Below, piece by piece: positions 17,101 through 24,416 of a DNA stretch of 39,990 bases. A model generated the notes under the pieces. The model did not search any database. It worked only from the letters and a program-made list of their open reading frames with translations, and was not told the DNA's origin. Origin of the DNA: a bacterium. Lineage in GTDB: Bacteria; Zhuqueibacterota; QNDG01; DSAB01. Where the stretch lies: positions 1 through 39,990 of the forward strand of contig DSAB01000073.1 in NCBI GenBank assembly GCA_011388275.1, read 5' to 3'. Each line of letters opens with the position of its first letter. Position 1 is the first letter of the stretch. The translations under genes were made by a program, and so were the position numbers.

Positions 17101-17122
17101 ACGGAGGCTGAAAAGCCTCCGT
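17101..17122. other. Perfect 9-bp hairpin upstream of DUF4416
   Basis: ACGGAGGCT (17101-17109), loop GAAA, AGCCTCCGT (17114-17122). No T-run follows on either strand, so it is a weak terminator candidate. It would lie in the 5' leader of the DUF4416 operon. The remaining 17123-17310 shows only a CCGGTT/AACCGG inverted repeat at 17182-17199. Confidence 0.55.
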
Positions 17123-17310
17123 GATTTCAATGATTGTGGTTCTTATTAACGGGAACTCAGCCCCTGTTTCGATTCGGCTTTCCGGTTGACGGTAACCGGA
17201 TCACGCATTGTTTAATATGAAAATTTCCTGGTCCAATGTCAAGAGAATTTCATGGCTGTTCCGGCGAAAAACCGTTCTCAAACCGCTACCCAAACGGGAA
17301 TGACTATTTC

Positions 17311-17339
17311 TTGACAACTCCGGGTTTTTTTCGTATATT
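17311..17339 (+). promoter_or_regulatory. Sigma-70 promoter of tRNA-Leu
   Basis: TTGACA (17311-17316), a 17-base spacer and TATATT (17334-17339) lie 24 bases before the tRNA. This is close to consensus and the best promoter in the window. Confidence 0.85.
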
Positions 17340-17363
17340 ATCGTGCCTTTCCAAAAACAGGAT

Positions 17364-17447
17364 GCCGGGGTGGTGAAATTGGTAGACGCACTGGATTCAA
17401 AATCCAGCGGACTTCGGTCCATGAGAGTTCGATTCTCTCCCCCGGCA
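17364..17447 (+). tRNA. tRNA-Leu(CAA)
   Basis: 84 bases, class II with a long variable arm. The acceptor GCCGGGG pairs with CCCCGGC. The anticodon stem CTGGA/TCCAG has loop TTCAAAA, giving CAA. The variable arm includes CGGACTTCGGTCC. The T arm is GAGAG-TTCGATT-CTCTC. Discriminator A fits Leu. CCA is not encoded. Confidence 0.96.
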
Positions 17448-17460
17448 CGTTTCTTTTCCG

Positions 17461-17493
17461 GCCTTCGGATTCGATCATCCGGGGCTTTTTTTT
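17461..17493 (+). terminator. Terminator behind tRNA-Leu
   Basis: CGGAT (17466-17470) pairs with ATCCG around TCGATC, extended by GCC/GGC outer pairs, then eight T (17486-17493). It separates the tRNA from the DUF1846 gene 11 bases on, so that gene depends on read-through or an unseen promoter. Confidence 0.75.
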
Positions 17494-17504
17494 AAGGAGC
17501 CACT

Positions 17505-19019
17505 ATGCCCGCCCCGGGATTCGACAACGAAAAATATCTCCGCGAACAAACCCAGGCCATCCTGGAACGCGTCGGAAGATTCAACAACAAACTGTACCTG
17601 GAATTCGGCGGCAAACTGCTTTTTGATTATCACGCGTCCAGGGTGCTTCCGGGCTTCGACCCCAATGTTAAAATGATGCTGCTGCAGCGTCTCAGGAATC
17701 AGGCCGATATCATACTCTGCATCTACGCGGGAGATATCGAGAGAAAAAAAATACGGGCGGATTTCGGTATCACCTATGATTCCGACACCCTCAAACTCAT
17801 CGATGACCTGCGCGACTGGGATCTTCCGATCAAAGCGGTGGTTATTACCCGGTACGACGATCAGCCTGCGGCCAGGCTCTTTAGGAACCGCCTGGAAAGA
17901 AGAAATATCGGCGTGTATACGCACCGCTTCACCAAAGGCTATCCAACAGACGTCGAACGGATTGTCAGTGACGAGGGGTATGGAGCCAATGAATACATTC
18001 AGACCGACAAATCGCTGGTTGTCGTTACAGGGCCCGGTCCCGGCAGCGGCAAACTGGCCACCTGCCTCTCCCAGCTCTATCATGACTACAAACGCGGAAT
18101 TGAAGCAGGATACGCGAAATTTGAAACATTTCCCATCTGGAATATTCCGCTGAAACATCCGATCAATGTCGCTTACGAAGCGGCCACCGCGGATTTGCGG
18201 GATTTCAATCAGGTCGATCCTTTTCATCTCGAAGCTTATGGCAAAACCGCCGTAAATTACAATCGGGACATTGAAATATTCCCTGTTCTCAAGCGGATTC
18301 TGCAGAAGATCACCGGACAGGAACCGATCTACCGCTCTCCGACGGACATGGGTGTCAATCAGGCCGGCTTCGCCATAGTCAAAGATGACGTGGTTCGCGC
18401 CGCTTCCGAGCAGGAAATTATTCGAAGATGGTTTAGATACCGCGTGGAGTATATCATGGGTTTGGTGGACAAGGAAACGGTTCAGCGAGCCGAACTGCTG
18501 ATGAAAGAGCTGAATATCGATCCTGAAAGCCGTTCGGTCGTATCAAAAGCCCGCGAGTCGGCCAAAGAGGCTGAACGGCAAAAAAAGGGTCATGAAGGCT
18601 TCTATTGCGGAGCGGCTCTGCAGCTGAAAGACGGCACCGTGGTTCAGGGAAAAAATTCGCCTCTGATGCACGCGGCCTCTTCCGTTATTCTGAACGCGGT
18701 AAAAATACTGGCCGGCATTCCTGATCAGATTCACCTGCTCAGTCCCGCAGTGACCCGATCCATCGGCGCTTTCAAGGAATCAATTTTAAACTCGAGAAAC
18801 GTCAGCCTCGATCTGGAAGAAACACTCATTGCCCTGGCGATCAGCGCCACGACCAACCCGACGGCTGAAGCGGCCATGAAGAAGCTGAAGGAGCTCTATT
18901 TCTGCCCCATGCACACCACTCATATCCCAACCCCCGGAGACGATGCCGGCTTGAGAAAGCTCAAAATCGACCTGACGTCAGATCCGGAGTACGCGACGCA
19001 GAGTCTGTTTGTGGAATAA
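17505..19019 (+). CDS. DUF1846 (UPF0371) family protein
   Basis: 504 residues, the usual family length, with AAGGAG five bases before the ATG. Family features are a conserved N-terminus ([38 protein letters not shown]) and a P-loop-like GPGPGSGK at 176-183 in [20 protein letters not shown]. The end holds [20 protein letters not shown] and [15 protein letters not shown]. Proteins of this type have solved structures, but no activity is firmly known to me. It is convergent with the lipoprotein gene, and repeat copy B begins within 10 bases of its stop. Confidence 0.9.
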   Translation: MPAPGFDNEKYLREQTQAILERVGRFNNKLYLEFGGKLLFDYHASRVLPGFDPNVKMMLLQRLRNQADIILCIYAGDIERKKIRADFGITYDSDTLKLIDDLRDWDLPIKAVVITRYDDQPAARLFRNRLERRNIGVYTHRFTKGYPTDVERIVSDEGYGANEYIQTDKSLVVVTGPGPGSGKLATCLSQLYHDYKRGIEAGYAKFETFPIWNIPLKHPINVAYEAATADLRDFNQVDPFHLEAYGKTAVNYNRDIEIFPVLKRILQKITGQEPIYRSPTDMGVNQAGFAIVKDDVVRAASEQEIIRRWFRYRVEYIMGLVDKETVQRAELLMKELNIDPESRSVVSKARESAKEAERQKKGHEGFYCGAALQLKDGTVVQGKNSPLMHAASSVILNAVKILAGIPDQIHLLSPAVTRSIGAFKESILNSRNVSLDLEETLIALAISATTNPTAEAAMKKLKELYFCPMHTTHIPTPGDDAGLRKLKIDLTSDPEYATQSLFVE

Positions 19020-19168
19020 GGGGGAAAAGCATTTCGGATCTCGAATCGCGGATTGCGGATTGAAAAGATGCGGAACGCGGAGCGCAAGAAAAAGACAGTT
19101 TTGTTTTTTCCCCTTTTTCCTGCGATAGTCCGGTCTTATGTATCATTCATGGTATGGGGGAAGGGCAT

Positions 19169-19208
19169 TATTCCGCCTGAGGCGGACTTGTCCGCTTCAG
19201 GCGGAATA
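19169..19208. repeat. 18-bp hairpin in repeat copy B
   Basis: TATTCCGCCTGA (19169-19180) pairs with its complement (19197-19208). A G/T pair and GCGGA/TCCGC extend the stem around a CTTG loop. Copy A has a shorter stem here with a paired base change. Confidence 0.85.
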
Positions 19209-19340
19209 GCGGAGGGGCCGAGGGCGGACCCGGGAGACGGCTGGAAGAGACCTCTATGATGGCAGCGAGCCTGGAAAAAGGATGTTCTTCCTTCAATATT
19301 TCTAAATATAATAGATTGGTCCCGGTCGCAGACCGGGGTT

Positions 19341-19371
19341 GGCTACTTTTCTTGCGCCAAGAAAAGTAGCC
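19341..19371. repeat. 14-bp perfect palindrome in repeat copy B
   Basis: GGCTACTTTTCTTG (19341-19354), loop CGC, and the exact complement (19358-19371). It is the counterpart of 472-502, with one base pair exchanged on both arms. Confidence 0.9.
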
Positions 19372-19475
19372 CGCCGGAGGCATTGATACGATACTATAAA
19401 GCATGCATTTTAACTGCGTTTACGGTGAGACGGGAGATGAATGAAAAGAGATATTTTCAAAATACAAGATACTGG

Positions 19476-19495
19476 ATCCCCGCTTGCGCGGGGAT
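19476..19495. repeat. 8-bp hairpin at the outer end of repeat copy B
   Basis: ATCCCCGC (19476-19483), loop TTGC, GCGGGGAT (19488-19495). The sequence type, reading WIPACAGMT in one frame, is a common intergenic palindrome in many bacteria. The copy A counterpart (331 onwards) is degenerate. Confidence 0.75.
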
Positions 19496-19526
19496 GACAA
19501 AGTCAAGGCTCGTAGAACCGCAGCAA

Positions 19527-19575
19527 GGTCACCGCCGGAGGCAAAAGAAGCATTTCGGATTGCGGATTGAAACAT
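19527..19575 (-). repeat. Fragment C of the dispersed repeat
   Basis: Its reverse complement (TTTCAATCCGCAATCC, AAATGCTTCTTTTGCC, TCCGGCGG) matches 776-821 of copy A with a short internal gap. It may be the end of a third, truncated copy. The rest of 19576-19711 shows no gene. Confidence 0.65.
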
Positions 19576-19711
19576 TTAAGAGAACAAAAGAGCCTGTCCC
19601 GGTATTCAATATTCTTTCTACTATGCCATGCCGGGATAATGTGTGAATCGTAATTACGACTCACGGCTTTATCCATTGTCTCTACCGACCGCCGCCCATT
19701 CACGGATAGGC

Positions 19712-20314
19712 CTATTTCTTCACCAGAAAACGGTTATCCGACTTGATAATATCTCCATTCTTCATGCCGTAATTCAACACGATTCGGTACAAACCCTGAT
19801 AGTATTTCAAATCCCGATCCCCTTCCTCCACAGTATCCAGCTTGCCATTCGCATTATAATCCACGACCACGGCCCGTTCGTTATCGATGTTGGTAATAAC
19901 CAGACGATTGTAAATTTCGCCCAGAGCCAGCATGTAGGTCGTCATTCTGTAGGTCCGAAAATCAACGGCAAGACTGAACTCCCGCGCCAGGCTTCGGCTC
20001 CTCACCTTACCCTGTTCATGTGCCTCCCGAATCCCGCGGGCATAGATCTCGCGCGCTGTCTCAAGATCGACCTCGCCTTCGATCACTTCATCCAGAACCC
20101 CGTCCTGTTCCTTATCGATCGCCCTGAAAACGATCTCGCCGTTTCGAGTGAGGGATAGAATATTGTAGCCCTCCAGGGTTGGCGGCGTGTAACTCCGTAT
20201 GGTATACTGCTCCCCCTCGAAATCGAACTGCATGCCTCCCAATTGAACTCCGGGCGGACGGGTGGCGCATCCCAGAACGATGAACAGAACGATTCCATAT
20301 ACATACCGCTTCAT
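19712..20314 (-). CDS. Lipoprotein with two EF-hand-like acidic loops
   Basis: 200 residues. Signal peptide with lipobox VLGC (Cys about 16), so an exported lipoprotein. Two acidic loops stand out: DKEQDGVLDEV (residues about 66-76) and DYNANGKLDTVEEGD (about 152-166). Both follow the DxNxNGxLDxxE pattern of calcium-binding loops, but no full EF-hand or dockerin pair is evident. I do not recognise the family. Its ATG overlaps the Nudix stop by 4 bases, and GGAGG lies 10 bases upstream. It ends the PAC2-Nudix-lipoprotein run, converging on DUF1846. Confidence 0.75.
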   Translation of the reverse strand: MKRYVYGIVLFIVLGCATRPPGVQLGGMQFDFEGEQYTIRSYTPPTLEGYNILSLTRNGEIVFRAIDKEQDGVLDEVIEGEVDLETAREIYARGIREAHEQGKVRSRSLAREFSLAVDFRTYRMTTYMLALGEIYNRLVITNIDNERAVVVDYNANGKLDTVEEGDRDLKYYQGLYRIVLNYGMKNGDIIKSDNRFLVKK

Positions 20315-20766
20315 AAGCCGAATCCCTCCTGTTGAACCGCCTTTCCTTGATGATGGTCAATGGTGCCGATCAATTCCATCAATCCATCCGTGACATCGAA
20401 CCGATGCAGCTGATTGAGGGGAATCCATCGAACGGCATCGGCGTCGGTACCGGATTTCAGCGATCCTTCTTCTCCCCTGACCAGATAGTCCAGGATAACG
20501 TAATGGTATTGAATCCGGTCCGCCGTGTCTCTGAAAACCTTCGATACCGCAGCAAGCAGCGGACCCGGACAGATTTTCAGGCCCGTCTCCTCCATGAACT
20601 CCCTTCGCAGAGCCTCTTCCGGTGATTCACCCAGCCGCATCACGCCGCCGGGAAAGCTCCACAATCCCCGCGCCGGCGGCCTGGCTCTCCGGACCAGCAG
20701 CACACCCCTCGGCCCCAATAGAACGCCGGCAACGGCAGGCAGCGGTTTTTGCGGATATTCTCTCAA
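20311..20766 (-). CDS. Nudix hydrolase
   Basis: About 151 residues from a TTG at 20766 (LREYPQKPLPAVAG). This is where related ADP-ribose pyrophosphatase-type Nudix proteins begin, and it leaves a 7-base gap to the PAC2 stop. The upstream ATG at 20832 would overlap PAC2 by 59 bases. AGGAG is 15 bases from the TTG, so the start is uncertain. The Nudix box is complete: GGVMRLGESPEEALRR then EFMEETGL. FPGGVMRLGE and LWSFPGG match the ADP-ribose/NADH group. Substrate not determined. Confidence 0.9.
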   Translation of the reverse strand: MREYPQKPLPAVAGVLLGPRGVLLVRRARPPARGLWSFPGGVMRLGESPEEALRREFMEETGLKICPGPLLAAVSKVFRDTADRIQYHYVILDYLVRGEEGSLKSGTDADAVRWIPLNQLHRFDVTDGLMELIGTIDHHQGKAVQQEGFGL

Positions 20767-20773
20767 CGGAAAA

Positions 20774-21724
20774 TCAGGATTCTCCTTTTCCCTTGGTAAA
20801 CAAATCGAGGAACCGATCCAGATAATCCTCAAAAAGTTCCCACTTGTCCAGTTCCTCTTTCAATCGCATCTTGCTTTTATAGGTTTGATCATACTCGGCC
20901 TGTTTGAACAGTTCTTCAATCCGTTTATGAACCGATTGGGGAACCGAATCTTCGGATTTTGGGATAATCGATTCGCTCATCTCCTGTGACTCCGAAGGCA
21001 TGTCCTTGGTGAGCAAAGCGGCCAGAGGAGCGATCTCCTTCTCTTTCTTGGCCGAGTAAAGTTCCAGATCGACCATATCAAGGGATATATCAAGCCACTT
21101 GCATAAGACTTCCAGCACGACCAGGGAAGCACGGGGAAACTCAATCTGGGCCGTGAAAAAAGGAATCTCGCCCAGGAGGCAAAGGCCCTGATAGTCGAGT
21201 TCCCGCGCCACACTGATCAAAAGCCCGTTCAGCCCCGCGATACTTCCTTCATCCATAAAATGCACCGGGAATTCCCGGAGTTTCTTGATTAAAGAAACGT
21301 CATTGGGTACGGCAAAAACACGAGGCTTGTCTTTATAAAACATATCCGTGGGTGTGGCCGCCGCGGTATACACTCCTTCGATATCGAACATTTCGGCGAC
21401 CTTGATGATTTTCATGGCGAATTCATATTCCTTGTGGGGAATAGGCTGGGAGCTTCCGATAAAAAACAGGAGATCCTTCTTTCCCTGATAGTAATAGAAA
21501 CGGTTAAGCGGACTTTCGGGTGCCTGAATGACTCTTTTGGCAACTGTCGCGCCTGTTGGTTTAAAGAAGCCTGAGGGGCTGATTTCTCCCAAAACTTTGG
21601 CCCCAAGCTTGTCCTTTAAATAACCCACAGCCATCATGGCCACACTTCCCATGCCCGGCCAGGCTGCGATCAGTGACGGTTTGTTCAGAGAAGGATTCTC
21701 ATAGAGTGTAACGATATCGCTCAT
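20774..21724 (-). CDS. PAC2 family protein
   Basis: 316 residues. The N-terminal about 240 residues follow the PAC2 pattern: PSLIAAWPGMGSVAMMAVGY, YYYQGKKDLLFFIGSSQP, TAAATPTD, FMDEGSIAGLNGLLISVA and GLCLLGEIPFFT. PAC2 proteins are homologous to the proteasome assembly chaperone 2. Many bacteria carry them without a proteasome and the role is unknown. A charged C-terminal tail (about 245-316, Lys/Glu-rich, likely helical) is added. A promoter lies just upstream. Confidence 0.9.
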   Translation of the reverse strand: MSDIVTLYENPSLNKPSLIAAWPGMGSVAMMAVGYLKDKLGAKVLGEISPSGFFKPTGATVAKRVIQAPESPLNRFYYYQGKKDLLFFIGSSQPIPHKEYEFAMKIIKVAEMFDIEGVYTAAATPTDMFYKDKPRVFAVPNDVSLIKKLREFPVHFMDEGSIAGLNGLLISVARELDYQGLCLLGEIPFFTAQIEFPRASLVVLEVLCKWLDISLDMVDLELYSAKKEKEIAPLAALLTKDMPSESQEMSESIIPKSEDSVPQSVHKRIEELFKQAEYDQTYKSKMRLKEELDKWELFEDYLDRFLDLFTKGKGES

Positions 21725-21754
21725 CCAATTCCCTGGTTTTTATTCCTTTTTATT

Positions 21755-21783
21755 AAGATACGGTTTCCTGTTTCCAGGATCAA
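21755..21783 (-). promoter_or_regulatory. Promoter for the PAC2-Nudix-lipoprotein run
   Basis: On the minus strand TTGATC (21783-21778), a 17-base spacer and TATCTT (21760-21755) lie about 30 bases before the PAC2 ATG. It falls in the 103-base gap after the response-regulator gene. Confidence 0.5.
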
Positions 21784-21827
21784 GGATTTTTTCCTGAATC
21801 CATAACAGCCGCTTTCTCGCTGCCCGC

Positions 21828-22295
21828 CTACAGGAACATTCGACCCAGAAACCACCCCAACACAATCCAGAAGGGGATGCCGAGTATCAGACCCAGGACT
21901 CTTCGTTTATATTGGATCAGACGCTTTTGAATGCGGCGCCGTTCAACCGCTTTTCTGACCTTGCCTTCCAGATCTTTCAGGTTCACCGGTTTGACCAGGT
22001 AGTCATCCGCGCCTTCTGAAAGGCTGTCTACGGCTGAATCCACAGACGGGAATGCGGTTATCACGAGTATGGGTATCAGGTTGTTCTTTTGCCGTATCCG
22101 CTTGATCATGGTCAAACCATCCATTTCGGGCATGCGAATATCCGTCAACAGCAGATCATAGGAACCGGACTCCAGGGCCTCAAGTCCCTCTCTGCCGTTT
22201 TCGGCTGATGCTGCTGTAAAACCCAAACCTGCCAAAGCCTGCTCCAGAAGTACTCGAATGGGTTCTTCATCTTCCACAATCAAGGCACGCGGCAT
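21828..22295 (-). CDS. Single receiver-domain protein with C-terminal membrane anchor
   Basis: 155 residues. A complete receiver domain occupies about 1-120: acidic pocket E8/D9, phosphoacceptor D52 in LLLTDIRMPEMDG, T80, and K102 in YLVKPV. No DNA-binding or enzymatic output follows. Instead there is a strongly basic stretch (RRRIQKRLIQYKRR, about 119-132), then one hydrophobic helix (VLGLILGIPFWIVLGWF, 133-149) to the end. This predicts a receiver held on the inner face of the membrane. AAGGAGG precedes the ATG by four bases. No histidine kinase is nearby. Confidence 0.88.
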   Translation of the reverse strand: MPRALIVEDEEPIRVLLEQALAGLGFTAASAENGREGLEALESGSYDLLLTDIRMPEMDGLTMIKRIRQKNNLIPILVITAFPSVDSAVDSLSEGADDYLVKPVNLKDLEGKVRKAVERRRIQKRLIQYKRRVLGLILGIPFWIVLGWFLGRMFL

Positions 22296-22486
22296 AACCC
22301 CTCCTTCACCGCTTCTGAATCATACTTCATAAAAGAATGATTTTCGGTGCATTGAACGTTTGATACATTGAAAATAATGCAATTTGGCGAGTAAGTCAAG
22401 CAAAAGTCTCGGGTCTGCACAATGGAGAATGCAGACCCTGGTGAACCTCCGGCTTGCCCATCTCAATCGACTCCCTCTTATTTTTC

Positions 22487-22515
22487 TTGATCTTTTCATT
22501 CGGTTTGTATACATT
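22487..22515 (+). promoter_or_regulatory. Possible promoter for the membrane protein and NlpC/P60 genes
   Basis: TTGATC (22487-22492), a 17-base spacer and TACATT (22510-22515) lie 57 bases before the ATG at 22572. It is in the divergent gap with the response regulator (22296-22571), which holds nothing else recognisable. Confidence 0.4.
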
Positions 22516-22571
22516 TTATCGTCAGTCTCAACATCCAATCCGATCATTCCATCCGGAAAAGGGAGATCAAT

Positions 22572-23013
22572 ATGGCCTGGATCACATGCCGAAGCTGCGG
22601 ACAATTCATCCGTCTCTTTTTTCGGGCTTCCTCTCGTTCATATAGCCTTCGGTAAAGATGAACAGGGGCGCCGTCGAATCGCAAAAGGCATTATCGCCAT
22701 CGGCCAATTTGGCATCGGTCTAATCACAATTGCTCAGGTCGGTATCGGTGTGATCTTCGGTTTCGGCCAGGTGATTTTCGGCCTGACCGCCGTCGCCCAG
22801 GTTGCCGTCGCCGTGATTATCGGAATCGGGCAGCTTGCCGCCGGTTACGTAGCCGCGGGCCAGCTGGTGCTGGCCTATTACGGACTGGGTCAGGCCGGAC
22901 TGGCTGTTCACGGCTGGTTCATCGACAGGCAGGACATGGAAGTTGCCCGCTTCCTCATCGACTGTGGCCGAAAACTCGGCTTCTCTCTGGAATGGCTCTT
23001 CCCTTCCGGCTGA
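22572..23013 (+). pseudogene. Gly/Gln-repeat membrane protein with apparent +1 frameshift
   Basis: The strong start is ATG 22572 (GGAG six bases upstream), reading MAWITCRSCGQFIRLFF, which has one CxxC pair. That frame ends after 27 codons. The following frame, beginning FFGLPLVHIAFGKDE at about 22620, runs to 23013 with repeats of the type IAIGQFGIGLITIAQVGIG, FGFGQVIFGL and GIGQLAAGYVAAGQL, a known membrane-protein style of roughly 20-residue Gly/Gln periodicity. Removing one T from the six-T run at about 22617-22622 joins them as RLFFGLPLVHIAFG. No ATG, GTG or TTG lies in the second frame nearby. It may be a sequencing error, a pseudogene or a programmed shift. Function unknown. Confidence 0.65.
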
Positions 23014-23034
23014 ACCTCTTTCGAAATCAATCTC

Positions 23035-23520
23035 ATGCCAATAACAGGAATTCTAAAGAAGCGGTTTCATCAATTCATCCAATGGACAGCAGCGACCGCG
23101 CTGCTTGTTCTCATTCCTTTCTGCGCCTCGACATTGCGTGGTCCTGTCCCGAACGGTGAGTCGATCGTCCTGGAGGCAAAACAATTTCTCGGCACGCCGT
23201 ATTCGGCAGGAGGCAGTCATAAGGAAGGGATGGACTGTTCCGGTCTGGTAGTTCGGGTTTTTTCGCAGGCAAGCGGCAAATCTATGCCTCATTCAGCGGA
23301 TCGCCTCTTCAAAATGGGAAGACCCGTCTCTCTCCGGTCACTTCAGCAGGGAGATCTCGTATTTTTCCGTGAAAACCGGGGTGATACGGTCTCTCATGTG
23401 GGTATCTATCTGGGCAACATGGAATTCATTCATGCTTCACTGAGAGGCGTGATCATTTCCCGGCTGGACAGCGCGTATTATCAGTCCAGATTCGCCGGAG
23501 CGCGCAGACTGTACCCATGA
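23035..23520 (+). CDS. NlpC/P60 family cell-wall peptidase
   Basis: 161 residues. An N-terminal hydrophobic segment (about 17-30) is a signal anchor or signal peptide; the Cys at 30 has a poor lipobox. The NlpC/P60 domain covers 42-161. The catalytic triad is intact: Cys68 in MDCSGL, His121 in SHVGIYLG, His133 in FIHAS. Such enzymes cut gamma-D-Glu-DAP or related bonds in peptidoglycan, which fits the DAP-type MurE in this window. No extra binding domain is present. The ATG has a weak ribosome site and is 21 bases after the membrane-protein gene. It is convergent with the DUF6599 gene (17-base gap). Confidence 0.92.
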   Translation: MPITGILKKRFHQFIQWTAATALLVLIPFCASTLRGPVPNGESIVLEAKQFLGTPYSAGGSHKEGMDCSGLVVRVFSQASGKSMPHSADRLFKMGRPVSLRSLQQGDLVFFRENRGDTVSHVGIYLGNMEFIHASLRGVIISRLDSAYYQSRFAGARRLYP

Positions 23521-23537
23521 TTTTACCGGCCTGAGTA

Positions 23538-24410
23538 TCACCGGCCAATTGGAGGATCGGTTTTTTCCTTGAGGCGGACCACGATATCCAGTGTGCTGTT
23601 CTTCGTATGCACCCGGCCATAAAGCGATTCATAATCCTGAAAGACCATGAAATCCGGCCCGGACTCCAGTACCGTCAAAAAGGGATCCAGATTATCCGAT
23701 AAATATTGAAACGCGGAATATGCGGTCGATTCATTCGGGTAAAACACAACGATACGGGTGTAGAGTTCACCTTCCTTTTCATAATCTCCCGTGACACCGT
23801 AATACTCGCCTTTCTGGCTGAGAATGTCTCCATCACCCAGTGTGAATACCGGCTGCAGACCGTAGGGACCGCGGAATATCCATTGAGAACCCGGAACCCG
23901 GTTTTCCCGTGGCAGCCGTTCCAGCAGGTCAACCCCGGGATCCACGGGTATCGAATGGATCAATCGAACAGCCAGCTCTTTCATGACCTGCACGGCCGCT
24001 GAATCTCCGCTGAAATTATGGATCTGAATATAATATCGGCTGTGAACGATCATTAATTGATACAGGCCGCCTGAATGCCGTGCCGGAATACCGGTCTGTT
24101 TCGTCTCGCGACCGCTTTTCATGAGATATACACCCAGGGCGGACTCCGGCCGGTCCATTTCATACACTTCGAGCGCGATCTCCGTGTCTTTTCTGGCATA
24201 ACGCTGAAGGGTGAGTTCACGAAAGCCGAATTCATTAAACAGTTCCGCTCCGCCATTGATGTGATTGAAAAGCGTTTCCGGGACGAATCGCTGCACATTT
24301 CCGGATTGGTCCCAGCCGGGGTAAAAACCGCTTTCCGGGCAGGTTACCGAAGCCGGAGGATTGAAAAGGCCCGCTGCCACGGCCAGCAAAACGAGAAAAA
24401 AGGGCATCAT
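23538..24410 (-). CDS. DUF6599 family exported protein
   Basis: 290 residues. The start is either of two adjacent ATGs (24410, 24407); AGGAG is better spaced for the second. A signal peptide ends near residue 20. The family signature is FNHINGGAELFNEFGFRELT, followed by YEMDRPESALGVYLM. The second half (GSQWIFRGPYGLQPVF, FYPNESTAYSAFQYL) is a repeat-like continuation of the fold. Function unknown to me. It lies 6 bases after the DUF362 gene, so the two are probably made and used together. Confidence 0.8.
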   Translation of the reverse strand: MMPFFLVLLAVAAGLFNPPASVTCPESGFYPGWDQSGNVQRFVPETLFNHINGGAELFNEFGFRELTLQRYARKDTEIALEVYEMDRPESALGVYLMKSGRETKQTGIPARHSGGLYQLMIVHSRYYIQIHNFSGDSAAVQVMKELAVRLIHSIPVDPGVDLLERLPRENRVPGSQWIFRGPYGLQPVFTLGDGDILSQKGEYYGVTGDYEKEGELYTRIVVFYPNESTAYSAFQYLSDNLDPFLTVLESGPDFMVFQDYESLYGRVHTKNSTLDIVVRLKEKTDPPIGR

Positions 24411-24416
24411 GCTCTC

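Larger units (their letters stand above)
19028..19498 (-). repeat. Dispersed repeat, copy B (inverted relative to copy A)
   Basis: The reverse complement matches 328 to about 800: GTCATCCCCGC at 19498-19488, GATCCAG, GTAAACGCAGTT (19423-19412), the TTTCTTG palindrome, the 83-base identical core, and the CAATCCGCAATCCGC end near 19050. It fills the convergent gap between the DUF1846 gene and the lipoprotein gene. Palindromes are at 19169-19208, 19341-19371 and 19476-19495. No protein family is visible in its frames. Confidence 0.85.

Noticed and set aside
19383-19646. Open frame containing WIPACAGMT
   Set aside because: This is the translation of a common intergenic palindrome, not a protein family. 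The frame crosses the end of repeat copy B.
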